Source: Oscillospiraceae bacterium
GTDB lineage: Bacteria > Bacillota > Clostridia > Oscillospirales > Oscillospiraceae
Direction of reading: 5' to 3'
Assembly (NCBI GenBank): GCA_017378975.1
Contig: JAFNXT010000098.1
Span: 1 to 14,934, forward strand
Length of the DNA stretch: 14,934 nt
Shown here one piece after another: positions 1-6,200 of this stretch. How positions within the stretch are numbered: the first letter of the stretch is position 1; the number at the start of each line of letters is the position of its first letter. A model generated the notes under the pieces. The model was not told the DNA's origin, searched no databases, and saw nothing but the letters and a program-made list of their open reading frames with translations. The position numbers were made by a program, and so were the translations under genes.

Positions 1-281
1 GCGGTATCGGTGTTGGTAGCTTCTGCAGTGTTGTAGGTGGTCAGGATGGCGCCCATAGTCTCCACATACTGGTCGATCAGGGCGGCGAAGGTGGACCACT
101 GGCTCTTGTCGCTCTGGAAGGCGGCGTTGAAGGCGGTGCTGGAATCGCCCTGATACATGGCACTCAGCTCCTGCTGGGCGGTCTCCAGCTCGGAGACTCT
201 GCTCTTGAACTCGCTGTTGGCCGCTTTCAGTTCGTTGATGGCGGTCTGCATCTCGGCGGCGTTGACGGTGAATTTGGACAT
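1..281 (-). CDS. WXG100-family protein, WxG changed to YxG (3' end cut by window edge)
   Basis: Only the first 93 codons are in the window. The start is the ATG at 281, preceded by AGGAGG at 291-296 with a 9-base spacer. The protein (MSKFTVNAAEMQ...) is predicted to be two helices joined by a turn, as in the small helical-hairpin WXG100 (EsxA-like) proteins secreted by type VII systems as dimers. The turn reads Y43-Q-G45 where the family usually has W-x-G. A YxxxE motif (Y83-N-T-A-E87) follows at the family position, 40 residues after Y43, and resembles the C-terminal type VII export signal. It is the last visible gene of the minus-strand operon, 59 bases after the preceding WXG100 gene. The missing 3' part could be a few residues or a longer tail. 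Family assignment is strong; secretion is inferred. Confidence 0.8.
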   Translation of the reverse strand, partial: MSKFTVNAAEMQTAINELKAANSEFKSRVSELETAQQELSAMYQGDSSTAFNAAFQSDKSQWSTFAALIDQYVETMGAILTTYNTAEATNTDT

Positions 282-340
282 AACGTTCTACCTCCTGTTA
301 TTTGTTTGTATCATATCTCCGTCTGTGTTCTTCTGACGGG

Positions 341-640
341 TCAGTCCTTGACGATGGCGATGGCCGCAAGTTCGGCGGCACGGTAGAGCTCTGCAGTCCT
401 GCGGACTACGGAGGATGTCTGGCTCAGGCCCAGTTGGGAAGATCTGAGCTTGTCCCGCAGTTCCTGGCACTTGCTCAGGTAGATGTCGGCGCTCTCGCCA
501 GCCCAGCCAGCCCGCAGGTCGGAAGTGATGTCGTCGAGCTCCTTGTACAGGGTCCGCAGATCATCGGCGCAGGCATCGAGCTTGCGGGATTGGGCGATCA
601 CTTTGCTGTATTCGATCTGGATCTCAGTCGTCGTCTTCAT
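341..640 (-). CDS. WXG100-family protein (EsxA/EsxB-like)
   Basis: This 99-aa protein has the length and architecture of a classic WXG100 protein: helix 1 (about 8-44), the turn W46-A-G48, and helix 2 (about 49-90). A YxxxE motif (Y86-R-A-A-E90) sits 40 residues after the tryptophan, matching the bipartite W-x-G plus YxxxD/E export signal known for type VII substrates. The ATG at 640 is supported by AGGAGG at 645-650, which overlaps the stop of the upstream gene, so the two are probably translationally coupled (9-base gap). There is no signal peptide or membrane segment, as expected for a type VII substrate. It may pair with one of the adjacent WXG100 proteins; which one cannot be read from the sequence. 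Confidence 0.9.
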   Translation of the reverse strand: MKTTTEIQIEYSKVIAQSRKLDACADDLRTLYKELDDITSDLRAGWAGESADIYLSKCQELRDKLRSSQLGLSQTSSVVRRTAELYRAAELAAIAIVKD

Positions 641-649
641 GATGCCTCC

Positions 650-973
650 TTAAATAGTCGGGGTCGGCAATCCGTCTGCCAGATCGGCGGAACGGCGCTC
701 GGCATCCTCAAAGACACCGGCCATCTCTTTCAGATCAGCTACATGCTCCCGGTATCGGGCAACGATCTGTTCGATGGAGCTTTGCTCCTTGCGGTAGCCC
801 TCGCGATGGGCATCGGCGGCTTCGCCCTTCCAGTAGTGGGATGTGCCTTCCATCAATTCCCGGATCCGGGCGAAGGCATCCTCCAACTCCTGAGAGGCGG
901 TGTGGACCTGACTGGCCTGCTCGACCAGCGCTTCGGTGGTCACGCCGATGTTCAACTCACCTGATATACTCAT
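650..973 (-). CDS. WXG100-family protein (EsxA/EsxB-like)
   Basis: The reading frame is open back to 1033, but the real start is the ATG at 973, because AGGAGG lies at 983-988 with a 9-base spacer. The longer frame would begin inside the preceding gene. The product is 107 aa (MSISGELNIG...). It has a WXG100 helical hairpin with the turn W48-K-G50 and a polar, glutamate-rich second helix. At the C-terminal signal position, 40 residues after W48, it has F88-E-D-A-E92 in place of YxxxE, so the aromatic and acidic residues are kept with F for Y. About ten residues further it ends in the proline-containing tail GLPTPTI. It lies 14 bases after the preceding WXG100 gene and 9 bases before the next. 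Secretion by the EssC machine is inferred. Confidence 0.88.
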   Translation of the reverse strand: MSISGELNIGVTTEALVEQASQVHTASQELEDAFARIRELMEGTSHYWKGEAADAHREGYRKEQSSIEQIVARYREHVADLKEMAGVFEDAERRSADLADGLPTPTI

Positions 974-987
974 CCTTCGACACCTCC

Positions 988-1284
988 TCAGATCCGGATC
1001 TTGCTGACTTCGGTCTTCACGGACTGTTCGCACTGCTCGTAGTCCTTACGGGCATCCTCCAGCCCCTGGACCACCTGTGTGATCCTGGTCCCCAGTTGGC
1101 CCAGGACCTGCTGATCCTGCGCGTACTGCATCTGGAAGGTGTCGTGGGAGGGGCCGTCCCACATGCCATCCAGTGTCAACAGTGCCGAATAGAGCTTCTT
1201 CGTGACCTTTGCGATCTTGTCCAGCTCGGTGTCCATACTGCTGATCGTATGGGCCAGAGAAGCGGTCTCAACTTCGAATCTCAT
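988..1284 (-). CDS. WXG100-family protein (EsxA/EsxB-like)
   Basis: This is a 98-aa WXG100 protein with the turn W42-D-G44 between two predicted helices and a YxxxE motif (Y82-E-Q-C-E86), again 40 residues after the tryptophan. The ATG at 1284 overlaps the TGA of the upstream gene by four bases (ATGA, 1281-1284), which indicates translational coupling, and a GAGGGAG-type ribosome site lies just upstream. The N-terminus (MRFEVETASL) resembles that of the upstream gene product (MRVDVARMEE). Together with the coupling, this suggests the two are paralogues and possibly partners. No signal peptide or membrane segment is present. It is a likely substrate or structural co-substrate of the adjacent type VIIb machine. 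Confidence 0.9.
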   Translation of the reverse strand: MRFEVETASLAHTISSMDTELDKIAKVTKKLYSALLTLDGMWDGPSHDTFQMQYAQDQQVLGQLGTRITQVVQGLEDARKDYEQCEQSVKTEVSKIRI

Positions 1285-1688
1285 GATATCTCCCTCTTTC
1301 CTATGACGATGAGTGGCTTGATGATCTTGTCGATCAGTTCGTTCTGGATCGCCTGATCCACCGGTTGGAAGAGCTCCCGGAGCTTATCGATGGCTCCGTT
1401 CGGTCTGGGCTTGTGGACAGGATCCCGGGCATTCTTCTCGCAGGCGATGTACTGCTCCCGGGCGGAGTCGAGCGCCGCATGGAGCTGTCGGATGGCGTGG
1501 ATCCGTGATCCCAGTTCCTGGATCTGCCGGTCCAGAGACTTGAGGATATCATATTGGGCTTTGCCTGCTCTTTGCTCTGCCAGACAGGCCCGGATGCATC
1601 GTATTTGCTGTTCGGTATATCGCAGTTTCAGTTCCATGTCAAGAAGCCGGTATCTCGCTTCTTCCATCCGTGCGACATCTACTCTCAT
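1281..1688 (-). CDS. Diverged WXG100-superfamily protein with C-terminal extension
   Basis: The frame can start at a GTG at 1697, but the AAGGAG box (about 1697-1702) touches that GTG and is spaced eight bases from the ATG at 1688, so 1688 is chosen (135 aa). The protein is charged and helical with coiled-coil character. It lacks a W-x-G, but R40-A-G42 occupies the turn position and Y80-I-A-C-E84 gives a YxxxE motif exactly 40 residues later, the same spacing as in its four neighbours. After a proline-rich break (about 90-98) there is a 37-residue tail with one more amphipathic or hydrophobic helix ending KREIS. It overlaps the next WXG100 gene by four bases. It could be a partner or chaperone of the neighbouring WXG100 proteins, comparable in kind to the small helical helper proteins of Firmicutes type VII loci. 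That role is inferred. Confidence 0.65.
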   Translation of the reverse strand: MRVDVARMEEARYRLLDMELKLRYTEQQIRCIRACLAEQRAGKAQYDILKSLDRQIQELGSRIHAIRQLHAALDSAREQYIACEKNARDPVHKPRPNGAIDKLRELFQPVDQAIQNELIDKIIKPLIVIGKREIS

Positions 1689-1738
1689 TTCCGTCACTCC
1701 TTCGTGCCTGTAGGGGTCTCGTTCCTGAGCACATCCAC

Positions 1739-1747
1739 ATCATAGCA
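1739..1747 (-). promoter_or_regulatory. Possible extended -10 promoter for the WXG100 gene group
   Basis: On the minus strand this reads TGCTATGAT, an extended -10 element (TG-N-TATNNT), about 50 bases before the ATG at 1688. No convincing -35 is seen, which is common for extended -10 promoters but weakens the call. It lies just downstream of the hairpin at 1763-1787. The five small genes might therefore be transcribed on their own as well as by read-through. Confidence 0.25.
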
Positions 1748-1762
1748 CACATCTCAGAAAAC

Positions 1763-1787
1763 GGTGCATCTTTGGACAAGATGCATC
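1763..1787 (-). terminator. Hairpin between esaB and the WXG100 genes (weak terminator or processing site)
   Basis: A perfect 8-bp inverted repeat has arms TGCATCTT (1765-1772) and AAGATGCA (1778-1785) around a 5-base loop. It can be extended by one G-U and one G-C pair to 10 bp. On the minus strand the hairpin is followed, after CC, by GTTTTCTG, a short interrupted U-tract. This is weaker than a textbook terminator. It could cause partial termination or RNA processing between the machinery genes and the small substrate genes. Location is certain; function is inferred. Confidence 0.4.
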
Positions 1788-1809
1788 TTAAACGGGATGA
1801 ACGACGATC

Positions 1810-2058
1810 TTACAGCAATAACAGGCGCATACCCGCCTGGATCCCGTTTTCTGCAAGGGTGGTCTGTGGGTGCAGGATCCTGCCGCTTTCCGGTTCGCAC
1901 AGCAGGAAAGTCCCCGGCGTTTTGGAGAGCGTGAGGTGTTCCTTTTGGGCGATGAGCTCCACCAGGTTCTCGATCAGCCCACCGATGGGCAAGGAGATGT
2001 CCAGATCTACGTCATATCCCTGGTTCAGTTCCTGGAAGAACAGTTCTACCAATATCAT
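1810..2058 (-). CDS. esaB: EsaB/YukD-like ubiquitin-fold protein
   Basis: This 82-aa protein has the size and pattern of the YukD/EsaB family: a beta-grasp, ubiquitin-like domain found in nearly all Firmicutes type VII loci. Visible features are a first strand with acidic residues (about 1-22, ending DLDISLP), a helix (GGLIENLVELIAQ, about 26-38), and closing strands with the hallmark end TLAENGIQAGMRLLLL (about 67-82). In ubiquitin-like folds that segment forms the last loop and strand. EsaB is a cytoplasmic accessory factor needed for secretion in Staphylococcus, with an unclear biochemical role. The ATG at 2058 overlaps the TGA of the upstream gene by four bases (2055-2058), and a GGAGGA ribosome site lies within that upstream gene. 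A 121-base gap follows it. Confidence 0.85.
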   Translation of the reverse strand: MILVELFFQELNQGYDVDLDISLPIGGLIENLVELIAQKEHLTLSKTPGTFLLCEPESGRILHPQTTLAENGIQAGMRLLLL

Positions 2059-2570
2059 GTCGGGTCCTCCGTTCTGGCACCGGTGTCGAAGAATAGCGCC
2101 ATTTTATCCATATCATGACGGTCTGCCGGTCCTTTGGGACAAAGACGGACCGTTTCCGGCATCCGGGAGCGGGCTGTGGCTTCCCGGAGCAGTTGCTCCG
2201 GGTCGGTGCCATATACCACCGATAGCCTGCACCGGTCCCGGTGTCCCGGCGCCGGACTGAGGATCGTCATATGGTCACGGTCCTCATAGAGGAAAGCCAG
2301 GATCTTGTCCTGCTCCTGGATCGTCCAGACCGTGTCCGCCTTTGCCACCGGCCGGAGCTTCTCCAGGAACTCCGGGTCGAATTCGTAACCTTCCCCGGTG
2401 GGACGGAGACGGCCATCCCCGACCAGTCCGAGGAAGGCGTTCACCAGCCGTTGTTCCAGTGGCTCATCGGTCTGGAGCGTAGGGATATCGTCCCACTGAC
2501 TATCCAAGATCCGCATGCAGATCCGTAACTGAGGGATGCTGATGATCATCCCTGGCTGTATCATTTCCAC
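2055..2570 (-). CDS. Uncharacterised type VII locus protein, possibly EspG-like
   Basis: I do not recognise this 171-aa protein with certainty. The start is the GTG at 2570, five bases after GGGAGGG at 2576-2582; an ATG at 2564 is the alternative. Either start lies inside the regulator gene upstream (71-base overlap), and the end overlaps esaB by four bases, so the three are translationally linked. Residues about 8-85 look like a helical/winged segment: an N-terminal hydrophobic stretch, then LVNAFLGLVGDGRLRP, then FDPEFLEKLRPVAKAD. Residues about 86-150 look like alternating strands (TVWTIQEQDKILAFLYE and CRLSVVYG). This order recalls EspG-fold chaperones of mycobacterial ESX systems and similar unnamed families in Firmicutes loci, but no diagnostic motif proves it. 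There is no membrane segment or signal peptide, so it should be cytoplasmic. Confidence 0.6.
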   Translation of the reverse strand: MEMIQPGMIISIPQLRICMRILDSQWDDIPTLQTDEPLEQRLVNAFLGLVGDGRLRPTGEGYEFDPEFLEKLRPVAKADTVWTIQEQDKILAFLYEDRDHMTILSPAPGHRDRCRLSVVYGTDPEQLLREATARSRMPETVRLCPKGPADRHDMDKMALFFDTGARTEDPT

Positions 2571-3258
2571 GATATCCCTCCCAAAACGATTTTTTGTAGC
2601 TGCGTGAGATGGGGACCTCCTCCTGGTCGTCCAGGACGATCAGGGAGTTGGTCCGGTCCACCGACAGGATGTGCCCCCGGTGGACGAGGAAGCTTTTGTG
2701 GCACCGGAGGAAATCGGAGGGGAGTTCCGACTCCAATTGGCTCAGCGTACCGCTGAAGACCAGTTCCTGGGTGGCCATTCGGAGCACGAGCTTTTTGTCT
2801 CTGGCTTCGAAGTACAAGATCTGTTCGTAGGGGATATCCCGCACTTTTTGCTTGCCGCTGATCCGGAAAACATCCTTCCTTTGGGGGACGGACTGTCCGT
2901 GGAGACGTGCCATCATTTGCTCCACTACCGGCTCAGCCGACGGGCCGGTGATCGGGCGCCAGAACAGGCCGCAGGGCATGATCTGGGGACAGACGTAGCT
3001 GGTGGGGGGCACCTCGGGGCCGGCGATGGGGAATATCAGCAGTGCCGCATCCCGGGCGCGGATCGTTTTCAGCGCCTCCACCGTTGAAGGGGCGGCGACG
3101 TCTGCGATCAGGATATCCGCTCCCTGGTACAGCTCCGGGGACTCGAGGATGTCGACCTCCAGATCGGCCCAGCTGTGGCGGATGGAGTAAACGGTCAGCA
3201 AGCGCCGTATGACGGCGGCCTCGTCGGATGATGAGGCGTATAAACCGATCTTTATCAC
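2500..3258 (-). CDS. LytTR-domain transcription regulator with degenerate receiver
   Basis: The product is 252 aa and starts at a GTG (3258) that overlaps the essC stop (GTGA). The C-terminal part, about 130-226, is a clear LytTR DNA-binding domain: the YEQILYFEARDKKLVL segment, FLRCHKSFLVH (183-193) and VPISRSYKKSF (215-225) are family signatures. Residues 1-120 have the length and strand pattern of a response-regulator receiver. D53 at the end of the third strand (ILIAD) fits the phosphoacceptor. However, the acidic pair after strand 1 is missing (LYASSSDE), and the usual lysine near strand 5 is arginine (FWRPI). Phosphorylation may therefore be altered or absent. No histidine kinase is nearby. 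The tail beyond residue 230 overlaps the next gene. LytTR proteins bind direct repeats and often regulate secreted factors, so this one likely controls the locus; the target is inferred. Confidence 0.9.
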   Translation of the reverse strand: MIKIGLYASSSDEAAVIRRLLTVYSIRHSWADLEVDILESPELYQGADILIADVAAPSTVEALKTIRARDAALLIFPIAGPEVPPTSYVCPQIMPCGLFWRPITGPSAEPVVEQMMARLHGQSVPQRKDVFRISGKQKVRDIPYEQILYFEARDKKLVLRMATQELVFSGTLSQLESELPSDFLRCHKSFLVHRGHILSVDRTNSLIVLDDQEEVPISRSYKKSFWEGYRGNDTARDDHQHPSVTDLHADLG

Positions 3259-6200
3259 GGGGAGATCACCCCTCGGTTCTGTGGGATCACGATACGATCT
3301 ACGTCCTGCGGATCTGTATCAGCCACAGCCCAACCCTGACCGGGACGCAGAGACTTGTTCTGCTCGTGGTAGCTACGGACGTTCTGATAGTTGAACACGC
3401 TCTGCTTGTTCAGACTGCAGCCCAGCAGGACGCCCTTGCGGTCACGGCTGAAAGACTGATAGGCCAACTGGGTGCTCAGGGATACGGTCTGCTGTACGTT
3501 GACTGCGGCGATGAAATAGACGTTCAGGAGTTTGCCCTTAGCGAAGATGGTCTCCAGCCAGCTGCTGAGCTGGCCAATGCCCTCAAGCTTCGTGTACAGC
3601 CGCTGGATAAAGCGGTCCATATCTCCGATGAGGTAGTACACAGGCGGATATTTCTGCATCGCATCGAAGATCTCGTCGTCTTCCAGTCCTTTTTTCTGCA
3701 GTTCCTTCCGGAAGGCGCCCCGCTCGTTGGTCAGCAGGATCAGCTCCTTGACCATGTCGAACAGCTCTCTGTCTGTGGATACGCTGATCGCGCCGGTCAT
3801 GGCCACAGTATCCTGCTCCACCGGAGCGTCCCGGTCGATGAAGTACAGTTTGTCGCCTCTGTCGGCGATGGCGCAGGCTACGTTCCGCAGGAATACGGAT
3901 TTGCCGCTTTGTTCCTGGCCCAGGACCAGATAGCAGAAGCCGCTACGCAGATCGATGCAGTAAGCGGAGGCGTCCTCTTGCCGGTAAGCCACCGGAAGAC
4001 GGTGCCGGTCGTTCCGGGCAGCCTGATAGACGTCGGACTGGTGGAACAGTTCCCAAGTGGGTTTGGCAGGGATCTGGGGGATCTGTCTGGCTCGCCGGCC
4101 GCTCCATGCTTCGCCCATCTCCTGACAGGTACGCTCGATGGCTTCAGCACGCCGGTAGTCGTTCTCGGCCTCCAACGCCAGTGCGGTCTGGAATTCCAGG
4201 ACGACCTCGTCCACCAGCGCCAGTCCGCGGCCTTTGATGTTGGGCTCCGGGAGCACCTCGAATTTGGAGGTACGGAGCACCTCGGCGAATTTGTATTTGT
4301 CGCCCATATCCAGACACAGACCCTGACGGAACTTGTCTGCCAGCTTGCTCTGCAGTTCCGTGCCGCCGAAGCCGCTACTGGAGATGACCAGATAGATGCC
4401 GTAGCCTTCCGCATCCCGAAGCAGTTCCATGAGACGGGGTTCGAATCTGTCTTCTGTTTTTTCGCGGAAGTTGGCATAGCCATCCAGACCCACGACGATG
4501 GCAGGCAGGACATGGCCGTGCATCCGGATGTACTGGCTGAAGCTTCCGCCGCGGATCTGCTGCTTCCGCTCGTTGAGGATCGTGGACAGCAGCCCGAAGA
4601 GCTTGTTCAGCTTTTCGTCTTCGCCCTCGAACACCACGCCGCCCACATGGGGCGCCTTCTCGAAGGGGGAGAGCATCTGGCTGCTGAAGTCGATCAGGTA
4701 CAGCTGTAGCTCTCGAGGAGAGTAGTGGGTGATCAGGGAATAGAACAACGTCTGCAGCAAGGTGCTCTTGCCGCTGGTGACGGCACCGGTCACTACCAGG
4801 TGGCCGTTTTGTGCCAGATCGACCTCCAACGGGAATTGACGCTGGATCTCAGGGGCATCCACCAGGCCCAGATGCACACGGAGGTGATGGCCTTCTTCAT
4901 TGTTGGGCCAGTGGCCGTTCCGGTAGCTGTGACTCTGGAAACCGTCGAGACTGGACAGGTACAGCTGTTCGGGGAGCACCGGCAACCACAGCTTCTGCTG
5001 GTTACGCAATGCGTATTTGTCGGCGATCTCTGCCAGATACGCCACGACGGCGTCCAGCTGGGTCCGCTCCTTGGGCTCCGGCAGTTTCCGGTCCTGGTCC
5101 CGGGCCTGCTCGAGCAGATATGCGCCGATCTCGGCGGGGTCGGAAAGATGATCGGGCCACATACGGAGGACCTCTTCGATCCGCTTCACGTTGAAGGCGT
5201 TGTCCGGATAGATCTCTCCGTCCCGGTCGAGCAGGGCGATGATCTGATGGCAGAGCTCGGTCTGGCTCTGTCCTGCGGGAGCCTCGGCCCGGGCGGTCTG
5301 GACGCAGGCAGCGACCTGAGCCATCCATTGCCGGGCGGCCTGGATCTTTTTGCGGCTCTTGGCCCGGTTGCCGACCACGGCTTTACGGCCTTGCAGATCC
5401 AGCAGGACCGCACCAGTGTGTCCGGGACCGCCGTCCAGATCATATGCCGCACCGCTCCAGCCGGATTGGAACAGCTCGAAGACCTCGTCGTTGCCCACCT
5501 GGAGATAGCAACGTCCGGCCTGGGTCAGATACGCCGCATCGGGCTTGTGGAGCATATCGTTACTGTCTTGCTTGTCTGCCACACGCAGACAGAGCTTGAA
5601 TTTGGAGTTGCTCCAGATGTTGTCGTCCACCGTTCCGTTGGGCTTCTGGGTGGCGAGGATCAGATGGACGCCCAGGCTTCGTCCCACCTGAGCCACGCTG
5701 ATCAGTTCTTTCATGAATTCGGGCTGTTCCCGCTTCAGTTCGGCGAACTCGTCGATCACGATCAGCAGGTGCGGCAGGGGTTGAGGCGCCTCGCCGTTTT
5801 TGAACAGCTTAACATAATCATCGATCTTGTTTACACCGAACTCATTGAACAGCCGCATCCGGCGGGCGTTCTCACTCTTGATCGACACCATGGCGCGCCG
5901 GACCTGATTACCTGAGAGGTTGGAGATCTGCCCCATCATGTGTGGAAGATCGGAGAACAGGTTGGCCATACCGCCACCCTTGAAGTCGATGATGAAGAAT
6001 CCGACGTCCTGAGGGCTGAAGCGGCAGGCCAGAGACAGGATGTAAGTCTGCAGGGTCTCACTCTTGCCGGAGCCGGTGGTACCTGCCACCAGACCGTGGG
6101 GACCGTGGGACTTCTCGTAGATGTCCAGATAGCAGGGCTGGTCACCGGCTTTGAAGCCCACCAGAGCCTTCATGCTCTTATAGGTCCTGTTTTTGCGCCA

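Noticed and set aside
302..1356. Plus-strand frames at 302-964 and 841-1356 opposite the WXG100 genes.
   Set aside because: The minus-strand genes have ribosome sites, coupling and family motifs; the plus-strand frames have none and overlap each other.
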